Below, piece by piece: positions 55,695-63,878 of a DNA stretch of 64,000 nucleotides. Source of the stretch: CATQHD01 sp965243165 (GTDB lineage Bacteria; Actinomycetota; Acidimicrobiia; Spongiisociales; Spongiisociaceae); NCBI GenBank assembly GCA_965243165.1, contig OZ251535.1, positions 1,674,001-1,738,000 of the forward strand, read 5' to 3'. A model generated the notes under the pieces. That model worked only from the letters and a program-made list of their open reading frames with translations, was not told where the DNA came from and did no database searches. The position numbers were made by a program, and so were the translations under genes. Numbering within the stretch: the first letter of the stretch is position 1; every line of letters starts with the position of its first letter.

Positions 55695-56578
55695 CCGCAC
55701 CCTGGCTGGTGCTGGTCAACCCCCGCGCCGGCCGAGGCCGCCGCGCCGAACCCCGGGTGGAGGCCGTCCTGCGGGAAAGAGGGATACCCGCCGACATAGT
55801 GGCGCCGGACGGTCTGGACGCCCTGCAGGCGGCGGTGGGGCGGGCGGCCGCCGAAGGCCGGAACAGGTTGGCGGCGGCGGGGGGCGACGGAACCGTCAAC
55901 GCGGTGCTCAACGCCGTTCTCGACCACCCATGGGAGGCGCCGCCCGTGCTGGGGGTGCTGCCCGCCGGCGCCGGCTGCGACCTGTTGCGCACCTTCGGGA
56001 TCGGCGCCGACCTCGAAGCCGCCGCCGACCGTCTGGCGGGGGAGTCCGTGTATCCGGTGGACGCCGGGCTGGCGGTCGGGGAGTGGGGGAGGCGCTACTT
56101 CCTGAATGCGGCGGGGGCCGGTTTGACGGCGGCCGCCGCGTCCGCCGCCCGGCGCCTGCCCGCCGGATGGGGCCGGGCCCGCTACACCGGGGCGGCGGCG
56201 CTGGCGCTGGCCCGGTTCCGGGGCGGGGAGATCCGCCTGGAGGCGGACGGGCGGAGCTTCGAGGGAAGGGCCCTGGCGGTGATCCTCGCCAACGGGCAGT
56301 TCTTCGGGGCCGGCTACAACATCGCCCCCCGCGCCTCGATGGTGGACGGCCTCTTGGACGTGCAGGTGGCAACCGCGCCGCGCCGGCAGATGGGGCGGCT
56401 GATCGCCAAGGCGCGGGGCGGCAACCACCTCTCCGACCCCAACGTCCGGCGGTATCAGGCGGCCGAGGTGAGGATCGAGACCGATGCGCCCTGGCCGGTG
56501 GAGGCGGACGGGGAACCCCTGGGCAGCTCGCCTCTGCTGGCGCGGGTCCAGCCGGGGCGGATAGTGCTGAAAATCTGA
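55691..56578 (+). CDS. Diacylglycerol/lipid kinase family protein
   Basis: A 295-aa DAGK-catalytic-domain protein (YegS/DgkB type). VNPRAGRGRRAE at residues ~9-20, the nucleotide loop AAGGDGTVNAVLNAVLD (about 63), LPAGAGCDLLRTFGI (about 95; Gly-Ala-Gly in place of the usual GTGNDFAR), and a C-terminal beta domain GQFFGAGYNIAPRASMVDG. It phosphorylates a lipid, probably diacylglycerol or a phosphatidylinositol-mannoside precursor. GTG start overlaps the helicase stop. Confidence 0.9.
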   Translation: MTAPWLVLVNPRAGRGRRAEPRVEAVLRERGIPADIVAPDGLDALQAAVGRAAAEGRNRLAAAGGDGTVNAVLNAVLDHPWEAPPVLGVLPAGAGCDLLRTFGIGADLEAAADRLAGESVYPVDAGLAVGEWGRRYFLNAAGAGLTAAAASAARRLPAGWGRARYTGAAALALARFRGGEIRLEADGRSFEGRALAVILANGQFFGAGYNIAPRASMVDGLLDVQVATAPRRQMGRLIAKARGGNHLSDPNVRRYQAAEVRIETDAPWPVEADGEPLGSSPLLARVQPGRIVLKI

Positions 56579-56599
56579 CCGCCCCGCCCGGCGGGGGCC

Positions 56600-56605
56600 T
56601 ATACT
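56600..56605 (+). promoter_or_regulatory. Candidate -10 element of the DUF4193 gene
   Basis: TATACT follows a GC hairpin (CCCCGC-CCG-GCGGGG, 56582-56596) that may terminate the upstream superoperon. The gene start lies 28 bp downstream. The -35 is not clear (CTGACC about 19 bp upstream). Confidence 0.4.
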
Positions 56606-56632
56606 CCCGCCGCCGTTGCAAAAGGGAGCGGT

Positions 56633-57076
56633 TTGGCGAAAGCAATCCAGGATCAGTTCGACGACGACCCCGAAATCGACGACGAAGACCTCGACCCCGC
56701 GGACGACGACCTCTTGGACGACGATGACGAAGACATCGACGAGGACATCGACGGCGAGGACGACGAAGACGACCGCGGGGACGAAGACGACATCGACGAC
56801 GACGAGGACGAGGAAGACGACGAAGACGATCAGGAAACGGTGACCCTCGACGCCTTGGAGGCGGAAGAGCTGGAAAACGTGGAGGCCAACGACCCCGCCA
56901 CCATCCTGGTCGATGAAGCCTCGGAGATAAAGGCCCTCCGCCGGAAGGAGATGGCCATCGACTTGGACGCGGATCCCCAACGGGTGGACGAGTTCGTCTG
57001 CAACTCGTGTTTCCTGCTGCTGAAGAACGTCCAGTTGGCCGACCCCGACAAGGCGCTCTGCGTCGGCTGCGCCTGA
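56633..57076 (+). CDS. DUF4193 family acidic zinc-ribbon protein
   Basis: A 147-aa protein conserved in actinobacteria. After AKAIQDQFDDD comes a ~60-residue almost pure Asp/Glu tract, then a linker (about 75-110) and a C-terminal zinc ribbon EFVCNSCFLLLKNVQLADP ending CVGC (four Cys in two CxxC). TTG start; GGGAGCGG upstream serves as ribosome site. The acidic stretch is longer than I recall for the family. Role unknown; possibly nucleic-acid or polymerase associated. Confidence 0.88.
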   Translation: MAKAIQDQFDDDPEIDDEDLDPADDDLLDDDDEDIDEDIDGEDDEDDRGDEDDIDDDEDEEDDEDDQETVTLDALEAEELENVEANDPATILVDEASEIKALRRKEMAIDLDADPQRVDEFVCNSCFLLLKNVQLADPDKALCVGCA

Positions 57077-57081
57077 AGCAG

Positions 57082-57420
57082 ATGGGGTTTTGGGGGAAGA
57101 ACCGCGGGCCGGTTCACGGGCCTCGGTGCGGGGCCGAGACCCGACCGTCCGCCTGCGGCCGGTGCAAACAGCGGGTGTTCTTCATGCAGTGCCGACATGG
57201 GTCCCGGGTGTTGTTCGACGAACTCGGAAAGCCGTGGCCGGTGCACGGCTGCCGTGTTCGGCGTCATAAAGCCGGAAAGCGGCGCACCGTTTGGCGGGGA
57301 TTCTTCCGCACCCGGACCAAATCGCCTCGGGGCGAGTTCCAGTGTCGAAGGTGCTTCCTGCTGAAGAATCGAGGACAGTTGGCCGACCGGCGGCGAAGTC
57401 TCTGCACCGACTGCATCTGA
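57082..57420 (+). CDS. Basic zinc-ribbon companion of the DUF4193 protein
   Basis: A 112-aa very basic protein beginning 5 bp after the DUF4193 stop. It has a first Cys/His group (HGPRCGAETRPSACGRCKQR, then MQCRHGSRVLFDELGKPWPV) and a C-terminal ribbon EFQCRRCFLLKNRGQLADRR with CTDC. That ribbon is clearly paralogous to the one ending the acidic DUF4193 protein. The charge reversal (acidic versus basic) with a shared ribbon suggests that the two may bind each other (inference). Family unknown to me. Confidence 0.75.
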   Translation: MGFWGKNRGPVHGPRCGAETRPSACGRCKQRVFFMQCRHGSRVLFDELGKPWPVHGCRVRRHKAGKRRTVWRGFFRTRTKSPRGEFQCRRCFLLKNRGQLADRRRSLCTDCI

Positions 57421-57454
57421 GCCCCGGGCCGCCGGCGGCTACCCTCGACCGGGT

Positions 57455-57973
57455 ATGGACATCTCCGTCGCCGCCCGGCCCGCCCGCCCCGAGGACGCCC
57501 CCGTCCTAGAGGATCTCTACCGCAGGCTGGAAGCGGAGATGACCTCCCTCCATCCGATGTGGCCCCGCGCCGACGGCCTCGACGAACCGGTGGAGCAGTC
57601 CTTCCGAGACGGGATCGGAGACCAAGACGTCCGGATTTTCATCGGCGAGGTGGACAGCGCCCCGCTCGGTTTCATCTACGGGCGCTCCGAGCAGATCCTG
57701 TCCCATGAGGAGGGAGTCCGGGTGGCGGCCATCCGGCTGGTGTTCGTGGAGGAAGGAGCCAGGGGGGTGGGGGTGGGGGAGGTCATGCGGGACGCCCTGA
57801 TGGAGGAGTTCCGCCGCCTGGGCCACCACCTGTTCGACGCCCATGTGCTGCCCGGCCACCGTTTGGCCAAGAACTTCTTCGAGGCGGGCGGCTTCGCGGC
57901 CCGGTCGATCGTCATGCACCACAGCGACCGGCCCGGCGGAGGCCGGCGCATACGAAAGGCCTACCCGGGATGA
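57455..57973 (+). CDS. GNAT-family N-acetyltransferase
   Basis: A 172-aa acyltransferase. The acetyl-CoA loop is in [20 protein letters not shown] (about residues 92-112, with R.xGxG/A variant) and the fold ends [20 protein letters not shown], typical of GNATs. N-terminal [20 protein letters not shown] is the usual first strand and helix. Substrate unknown. It precedes a Nudix gene by 7 bp. Confidence 0.88.
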   Translation: MDISVAARPARPEDAPVLEDLYRRLEAEMTSLHPMWPRADGLDEPVEQSFRDGIGDQDVRIFIGEVDSAPLGFIYGRSEQILSHEEGVRVAAIRLVFVEEGARGVGVGEVMRDALMEEFRRLGHHLFDAHVLPGHRLAKNFFEAGGFAARSIVMHHSDRPGGGRRIRKAYPG

Positions 57974-57980
57974 TCCGTCC

Positions 57981-58388
57981 ATGACCGGGCCCGCCCGGCC
58001 TCTGGTAGGGGTGGGGGTGGTGGTCGTCGACCAAGGCCGCCTGCTGCTGGTGGAACGGGGGGGCGGGGTCCTTCCCGGATACTGGGCGGCGCCGGGCGGA
58101 AAGGTCCGCTGGGGGGAGCGGCTGACCGAAGCGGCGGTGCGTGAGATCCGAGAAGAAACCGGCCTGGAAGTCGCCCTCGGAGAGGTGATGTGGGTGGGCG
58201 AGGCCGTCGGAGAAGGCGACCCCCCCGAATACCACATAGCGCTGGTGGACTTCTCCGGCCGGGTGACCGGCGGGCAGCTGAAGGCGGGCGGCGACGCCAG
58301 GACCGCCGCCTTCGTCCCCTTCGAGGAGGTGCGCTCCCTGCCGCTCACCCCCACCATGTACAGCCTGCTGGAGAAGCTGGGAATATGA
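57981..58388 (+). CDS. Nudix hydrolase
   Basis: A 135-aa Nudix enzyme hydrolysing a nucleoside diphosphate derivative. The Nudix box runs from [15 protein letters not shown] through [11 protein letters not shown] (about residues 40-65), matching Gx5Ex7REUxEExGU. Upstream WAAPGG is typical of ADP-ribose or 8-oxo-dGTP type members. ATG at 57981; co-directional with the GNAT gene. Confidence 0.9.
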   Translation: MTGPARPLVGVGVVVVDQGRLLLVERGGGVLPGYWAAPGGKVRWGERLTEAAVREIREETGLEVALGEVMWVGEAVGEGDPPEYHIALVDFSGRVTGGQLKAGGDARTAAFVPFEEVRSLPLTPTMYSLLEKLGI

Positions 58389-58512
58389 CCAGCCCCGATT
58401 GTTCCTGAGGGCGTTCGGGGCGCACCGTCCGGAGCGCCCGGGTAGAGGGCCGGTGAAGGACGGCCGGCGTCGCTTTGCTGTAGTCTCAGCCCAGATTTCA
58501 GGAGGACAACTT

Positions 58513-60507
58513 ATGAGAGCGCTCACCTGGCCGGCGGCTGCGGTGGCCGCCGTGCTTGTACTCGCGGCCTGCGACGGCGGTGCCCTCTCTCCTTCTCAAG
58601 GGGCGGATGCCCCCTCCGCCGATGGTTCCCTCGCGTCGAACGACCCCCCTCCCTCTCCGGGGGCGGGTGTTGCCTCCGCCGATGGTTCCCTCGCGTCGTA
58701 TGATGACAGAACAAATACTGCTGAGACTAATGATTACGAACTCCCACCAGCAACAACAGCAGCAGTCCCGGCGGTGGAAGGGGCTGGTAATGAACTTGCG
58801 CCCATAACAACACCTTCGCCAACAACAGCAACCCCAGAACCACCCGCAACAACAACACCACCAACAACAGCAATCCCACATCCCAACAACAGCATCCCCA
58901 GCTCGACAACAGCCGAGCGGATAAATCAGGATGATGTAACAACAGACACCTCCCCTCCCCGAATGAAAATCGCTGCCGGAAGGAACTATTCGTGTGGAAT
59001 ACTGACAGACAACACTATAACCTGCTGGGGCGTTCAGTTTCCGACCGGACAATTCACCGCCGTCACCGCCGGAACCGGTCACACGTGTGGAATAAGAACA
59101 GACAACACCATAACCTGCTGGGGCGACAACAACTACGGTCAGACAGATGCCCCACCTGGACAATTCATCGCCATCAACGCCGGATGGAGACATTCGTGTG
59201 GAATAAGAACAGACAACACCATAACCTGCTGGGGCTACAACCGCTACGGTCAGACAGACACCCCGACCAGACAATTTACCGCCGTCGCCGCCGGAGACTG
59301 GCATTCGTGTGGAATAAGAACAGACAACACCATAACCTGCTGGGGCGACAACCGCTACGGTCAGATAGACGCCCCACCTGGACAATTCATCGCCATCAAC
59401 GCCGGATGGGAATATTCGTGTGGAATACGCACAGACCACACCATAACCTGCTGGGGCCGCAACTTCTCCGGTCAGATAGACGCTCCGCCCGGGCAATTCA
59501 TCGCCATCAACGCCGGATGGAGATATTCGTGTGGAATACGCACAGACCACACCATAACCTGCTGGGGCGAGCTTGAATACGGTCCGACAAACGCCGCCCC
59601 GCCCGGGCAATTCACTGCGGTCACCGCCGGAGACTGGCATTCGTGTGGAATAAGAACAGACAACACCATAACCTGCTGGGGCCTCGACTACCGAGGTCGG
59701 ACAAACGCCCCACCCGGACAATTCACCGCCATCAACGCCGGAGCCGATCACACGTGTGGAATACGAACAAACAACACCATAAAATGCTGGGGCTACAACC
59801 GCGAAGGTCAGGGAAACGCCCCACTCGGACAATTCACCGCCGTCGCCGCCGGAGCCTATCATACGTGTGGAATACGAACAGACAACACCATAAAATGCTG
59901 GGGCTGGAACAGCGAAGGTCAGACAGATGCCCCACCTGGGCAATTCACCGCCGTCGCCGCCGGAGACTGGCATTCGTGTGGAATACGCATAGACAACACC
60001 ATAACCTGCTGGGGCTGGAACGAATACGGTCGGACAAACGCCCCACTCGGACAATTCACCGCCGTCAACGCCGGAGCCGATCACACGTGTGGAATACGAA
60101 CAGACAACACTATAACCTGCTGGGGCAACAACTTCCACGGTGCGTCCGACGCCCCGGCCGAACAATTCACAAGCCCCTTTGAACCCGATGAACAAATCGG
60201 TATCGCAGGAACCTTTGTTTCGGTGCTGGTGTCAGTGGATACCAAGGCCGCTGCCGAACAGAACCGTGACGAACTCGAACAACTACACGGCAGGAGCTAC
60301 AGGAGATTCGGTATACTTTACAGCAGCGACTTCGAGAGCCTCCGACCCGGATACTGGGTTGTGTACGCAGGACCGTTCTACACTCCCGAAGAAGCACAGA
60401 ACACCTGTTGGGAACTGGACAGACGAACCGGCGCCCTATGCTACGGACGGCGGCTCTCCCAAGACCCCGGAGACGTCGAAATCGTCTACCCGCCCAAACC
60501 GGGCTGA
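58513..60507 (+). CDS. Lipoprotein with eleven RCC1-like repeats and a SPOR-like C-terminus
   Basis: A 664-aa exported lipoprotein. AGGAGG precedes the ATG; the signal peptide ends in LVLAAC with lipidation Cys20. A Ser/Thr/Pro-rich spacer (20-155) leads into eleven tandem 37-residue repeats of the form FTAVTAGTGHTCGIRTDNTI plus TCWG, ending GQTDAPPGQ, each with two Cys likely forming a disulfide. This is the RCC1_2/BNR-like beta-propeller repeat. The C-terminal ~90 residues (VLVSVDTKAAAEQNRDELEQ, then PGYWVVYAGPFYTPEEAQ) look like a SPOR domain, which binds denuded peptidoglycan. Probably cell-wall associated; ligand unknown. Confidence 0.88.
   Translation: MRALTWPAAAVAAVLVLAACDGGALSPSQGADAPSADGSLASNDPPPSPGAGVASADGSLASYDDRTNTAETNDYELPPATTAAVPAVEGAGNELAPITTPSPTTATPEPPATTTPPTTAIPHPNNSIPSSTTAERINQDDVTTDTSPPRMKIAAGRNYSCGILTDNTITCWGVQFPTGQFTAVTAGTGHTCGIRTDNTITCWGDNNYGQTDAPPGQFIAINAGWRHSCGIRTDNTITCWGYNRYGQTDTPTRQFTAVAAGDWHSCGIRTDNTITCWGDNRYGQIDAPPGQFIAINAGWEYSCGIRTDHTITCWGRNFSGQIDAPPGQFIAINAGWRYSCGIRTDHTITCWGELEYGPTNAAPPGQFTAVTAGDWHSCGIRTDNTITCWGLDYRGRTNAPPGQFTAINAGADHTCGIRTNNTIKCWGYNREGQGNAPLGQFTAVAAGAYHTCGIRTDNTIKCWGWNSEGQTDAPPGQFTAVAAGDWHSCGIRIDNTITCWGWNEYGRTNAPLGQFTAVNAGADHTCGIRTDNTITCWGNNFHGASDAPAEQFTSPFEPDEQIGIAGTFVSVLVSVDTKAAAEQNRDELEQLHGRSYRRFGILYSSDFESLRPGYWVVYAGPFYTPEEAQNTCWELDRRTGALCYGRRLSQDPGDVEIVYPPKPG
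59045..60165 (+). repeat. Tandem 111-bp repeats
   Basis: Ten full copies of a 111-bp unit (plus a shorter first copy upstream) encoding the 37-residue RCC1-like repeats. Segments such as tgtggaataagaacagacaa are shared among many copies, so unequal crossing-over could change copy number. Confidence 0.85.
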
Positions 60508-60599
60508 GCACTTCCTCGGAACAACCCGATAATTCACGGGAGTGGGGCGGGCGGATGAATAAGCACCCGCATCCTTCTGACCTGGGTAATAACAAGGAC

Positions 60600-61078
60600 A
60601 TGACCTTTGAGGCTCTTCGACATCGGGGACGGAGAGGAGATCCCTTGTATCAGATCCGGCGGCTGCTCACCCTTGCTTCGGAACGGCTCGACACCAGCGG
60701 CGAAGCCCGCCTGCGGGGCCTCCTCGACGCCGGAGACCCCCACGGCGAAGTCCGGACGGCCTGGCACGCCAAGGAAACAGTCCGCGGTGTCTACGACATC
60801 GACGAACCCGACGTTGCCGACCGGTACTGCCGGCAGCTCGCTTCCGACCTTCGGCACGAGTCCTGCCCGCCGGAGGTCAACCAGCTCGGCCGGACCCTCG
60901 CCCGCCGGCGCCGCTCAGATCACCAACTGGCATCACGCCCGTTACACCAACGCAGCCACCGATGCCGTCAACAATCTCATCAAACGAATCAAACGCGTCG
61001 CGTTCGGGTTACGGAACTTCGCCAACTACCGGATCCGGGGCTCTGCTCTAAGCCGGGAAACCGAACTGGGCTCATAGA
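60600..61078 (+). pseudogene. ISL3-family transposase fragment
   Basis: Reading in successive frames gives DPLYQIRRLLTLASERLD and HAKETVRGVYDIDEPDVADR, then after a frameshift near 60910 AQITNWHHARYTNAATDAVN with NLIKRIKRVAFGLRNFANYR, then a second frameshift with an in-frame stop in the LLYAGKPNW-like end. These are C-terminal parts of ISL3-type DDE transposases. The N-terminal half is missing, and I see no terminal inverted repeats. The element is dead. Confidence 0.8.
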
Positions 61079-61169
61079 CGCAGGCATGGCCGCGGCTCCT
61101 GTCGGGACTCGCCGGCATCATCCGCATGTCCCAGGGAGTGGGCACAGCCTTCTGTTGTTTCAGCATTCA

Positions 61170-61232
61170 TCTCACATATATAGTATGATATGGTATGCAT
61201 ATATGGTATGGTAGGCCAGGGATGAATGGTAT
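61170..61232 (+). promoter_or_regulatory. AT-rich repeated motif upstream of the DUF4143-type gene
   Basis: The stretch catatatagtatgatatggt and following contains four copies of a TATGGTATG-like unit (atatggtatg at about 61188, 61201; tatggtag; aatggtatg at 61225). It is far richer in A/T than its surroundings and directly precedes the ATG at 61239. It may be a promoter with repeated operator half-sites. Confidence 0.45.
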
Positions 61233-61238
61233 GACAAG

Positions 61239-62489
61239 ATGAAGCAGTACCGGCCTCGGGTGGTGGACGCCGAGTTGAACTACCTGCTCAGCGGATTGCC
61301 CGCCCTGCTTGTTGAAGGCCCGAAGGCGGTCGGGAAGACGGTGTCCGCACGACGGGTCTGCGCGGACGAGCTGTTGCTGGACGACCCCGCTGTCCAAGAG
61401 GCGGTCCGGGCCGATCCGACCGCAGCTCTGGCCGACCGGGCGCATCCGCTCCTCGTGGACGAATGGCATTTGGTCGGGCCGGTTTTCGACGCCGTCCGCC
61501 GGGCGGTGGACGACGACCACCGCCCTGGCCGGTTCGTGCTCACCGGGTCCGCCCGGCCGGAGGGCGCGGCCTCCCACACCGGAGCGGGGCGGATCGTCAC
61601 CATCCGTATGCGCCCCATGACCCTGCCCGAAAGGGGTGTCGCCTCCCCGAAGGTGTCGCTCGCCGGGTTGTTGGACGACGCGGCGCCGTCGTCCGTAGGC
61701 GGCCGCAGCGGGTTCGGTCTCGCCGACTATGCACAGGAGATCGCCGCCTCGGGGTTTCCGGGGATGCGTTCCCGTCCCGAAAGGTTCCGGCGCGCCCTGC
61801 TGGACGGGTACATCGAATCCATCATTCAACGGGACATCGAAGAGGCCGGCCACAAGGCGCGCCGACCCGAGACCCTGCGCCGCTGGTTGGAGGCTTACGC
61901 CGCCTCTGCTGCCACCACCACCTCGTTGGAGAAGATCCGCAACGCGGCCATTCGCGGAGACGGGTCTGCGCCGAGCAAACAAACGGTTCTGAGCTACCAC
62001 AACGCCCTCCGGCGCTTGTGGGTGGTCGACGACTTGGATGGATGGACGCCGTCGTCGAGCCGCTTCGCCGCCCTCAACCAGGCTCCGAAGCGGTATCTGG
62101 CCGACCCCGCCCTGGTTCTCTCCCTGCTCGGCCTCGGGCCTTCAGCCCTGATGACAGACGGGTTCCTGTTCGGAAAAATGCTGGAGTCGCTCGCTGCTCT
62201 CACCGTTCGAGTGTTTGCCCAAGCGGCCGAGGCCCAGGTGAGGCATCTGCGGACACAGGGAGGACGGCAGGAGGTCGATTTCATAGTCGAACGCCGGGAC
62301 GGGCGGGTGCTGGCGTTGGAAGTGAGACTGGCCCGCCGCGTCGGCGGCCGCGCCGCCCCTCACCTGCTCTGGCTGAGAAGCCGTCTGGGGTCCCGGTGGA
62401 TAGACGGAGCGGTCCTCAACACCGGCCCCTCCGCTTACCGCCGCCCAGACGGGATCGCTGTCATACCTCTCGCGTTGCTCGGCCCCTGA
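61239..62489 (+). CDS. AAA-type ATPase with DUF4143 domain
   Basis: A 416-aa protein. P-loop VEGPKAVGKTVSARR (about residues 26-40), a Walker B-like LLVDEWHLVGPVFDAVR (about 71), sensor FVLTGSARP (about 96), then the DUF4143 part with RRALLDGYIESIIQRDI, LVLSLLGLGPSALMTDGFLFGKM and a C-terminal restriction-nuclease-like GGRQEVDFIVERRDGRVLALEV (D...ExEV). Such ATPases are common accessory genes of uncertain role, often with toxin-antitoxin-like behaviour. The GKT lysine is intact, so it may be functional. Confidence 0.85.
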   Translation: MKQYRPRVVDAELNYLLSGLPALLVEGPKAVGKTVSARRVCADELLLDDPAVQEAVRADPTAALADRAHPLLVDEWHLVGPVFDAVRRAVDDDHRPGRFVLTGSARPEGAASHTGAGRIVTIRMRPMTLPERGVASPKVSLAGLLDDAAPSSVGGRSGFGLADYAQEIAASGFPGMRSRPERFRRALLDGYIESIIQRDIEEAGHKARRPETLRRWLEAYAASAATTTSLEKIRNAAIRGDGSAPSKQTVLSYHNALRRLWVVDDLDGWTPSSSRFAALNQAPKRYLADPALVLSLLGLGPSALMTDGFLFGKMLESLAALTVRVFAQAAEAQVRHLRTQGGRQEVDFIVERRDGRVLALEVRLARRVGGRAAPHLLWLRSRLGSRWIDGAVLNTGPSAYRRPDGIAVIPLALLGP

Positions 62490-62636
62490 GCCTTGTTCAG
62501 GTGGGTTGCCAGCCGTCCCCGAAGGTCATGAGGCTCTTCGGAGAAGCGCCGCCGCTCGTCCTGAGACGGGTGGTTTCAAGGCCGCCTGACAAGAACCTTT
62601 GTGTGGTCAAATCATCAATGGTTGGAGTTGTTCAAT

Positions 62637-63878
62637 CTAGCCGCCGTCCGCGTCTTGGCGTCGCCGCAACCGCAGGATCACCGCCGCCAACACCGCCGAC
62701 ATTCCGGCCGACAGCGACAGCAGAATCCCCCTGCCTAGACCTGCTCCGGTCTCAGGATACGGTTCTGCCGGAACAGAACCCCCGCCTTCGACAGGCAACG
62801 CGGCGGGTTCAGTCGAAACCGAAACCGGTGATGAGGACAGATCAGAACGAAGGGTATCAGCGTTCCGGCCGGTTGCGGTCGACTCTCCAGTTCCTCCAAC
62901 AGGAACGAAAGAATCATCCTCGGCAACACCGTCCCGGGTGGTTCCTTCCGTCACAGGTGCGGTGGAGGCAGCCGATGTAGTCGATGCAGCGGATGTAGAC
63001 GAGGCAGCGGTGATTGCCGTGGATGCAGCCGCCGCGTCGGCGGGAAAGTCGGCGGCAGACGGCGCGGCCTCCGTAGAAACAGAGGGCGGCGTGGAGGCGG
63101 CAGAAGACGCCCCCAACTCATCGAGCAAACCGCTGACCCTCTGCGGAAAGGAGTTCTCCACCAACTCGAAGACGCGGTCACCCGGACAGGTGGTTCTCGA
63201 CATGGTCCGGTGGCCGGTGATAGTCGGGGTCTCCACCAATTTCCCCACAGGATGCAGATTCGAACCGCGCGACACGAACTCCACCGTCGCCCCAGGGCCG
63301 GGGTCGATGCTGTACTTGCCCGCCAGCCACGCCAGCAGAGAAACCATGGCCGACCGGGCCTCGACGGTGGGCACCTCCTCTCGATGATCGCCGATGAAAC
63401 TGCACAACAAGGCGTAACCCTGACTCCCGCCGGTGGCATCGCCCCGCACCGGAGATCGGATGCTTCCCTGCCGCCCCTCGAAGACCTGCCCGTACCTGTC
63501 AACGAGAAAGTTGTAGGCGATGTCAGGCCAACCCTTTTCGGCCGAGGTGTGGTAACGGTAGAAACTCTGGATATACCGGATGGCTTGATCGGCGGAGTAG
63601 TCGTTGGCAGTAGCGCTGTGATGCACCAGGAGAAACCGCACATCTTCGGGCGCTTCTTCAGCCAGCGCCCCGACCGGCGGAAGGTCCGCCCCCCATACGT
63701 CCCGAGGCTGTATGACATGACCCTCCCCGATCGGAACACCATCCGCGGCAGGGGCGTTCGAAGCGGCGGACACCCTGGAACCAAGCAACCCGGCCGCGGC
63801 GCCCAAGCCGCCCAGGGCCAAAAACCGGCGCCGCGTTAGAAGCCCCGGCTGCGCCGTGCACTGCTCACACATGAGCAC
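62637..63878 (-). CDS. Tat-exported peptidoglycan recognition / N-acetylmuramoyl-L-alanine amidase
   Basis: A 413-aa cell-wall hydrolase. The signal has the twin-arginine motif LTRRRFLALGGLGAAAGLLG. The PGRP/amidase_2 domain follows: WGADLPP, FLLVHHSATANDYS (zinc His pair, about residue 84), WPDIAYNFLVDRYGQVFEGR (about 116-135) and the second zinc site TITGHRTMSRTTCPGD (about 220-235). The tail is Ala/Ser/Thr-rich (245-370) and ends in a membrane helix (GILLSLSAGMSAVLAAVIL) and RLRRRQ, anchoring it at the surface. It is a likely client of the Tat system encoded here. Confidence 0.92.
   Translation of the reverse strand: MLMCEQCTAQPGLLTRRRFLALGGLGAAAGLLGSRVSAASNAPAADGVPIGEGHVIQPRDVWGADLPPVGALAEEAPEDVRFLLVHHSATANDYSADQAIRYIQSFYRYHTSAEKGWPDIAYNFLVDRYGQVFEGRQGSIRSPVRGDATGGSQGYALLCSFIGDHREEVPTVEARSAMVSLLAWLAGKYSIDPGPGATVEFVSRGSNLHPVGKLVETPTITGHRTMSRTTCPGDRVFELVENSFPQRVSGLLDELGASSAASTPPSVSTEAAPSAADFPADAAAASTAITAASSTSAASTTSAASTAPVTEGTTRDGVAEDDSFVPVGGTGESTATGRNADTLRSDLSSSPVSVSTEPAALPVEGGGSVPAEPYPETGAGLGRGILLSLSAGMSAVLAAVILRLRRRQDADGG

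Noticed and set aside
59045..60165. CRISPR-like regular repeats
   Set aside because: The period is 111 bp and every unit is translated in frame as a 37-residue protein repeat; no unique spacers between short identical repeats.
58498..60195. 565-codon minus-strand ORF across the RCC1-like repeats
   Set aside because: It is antisense to a lipoprotein with signal peptide, ribosome site and clear repeat family; its own translation only mirrors the 111-bp repeat and lacks any start signal.
61079..61169. Terminal inverted repeat of the dead ISL3 element
   Set aside because: I could not pair this segment with any sequence left of 60600; the left end appears to be lost.
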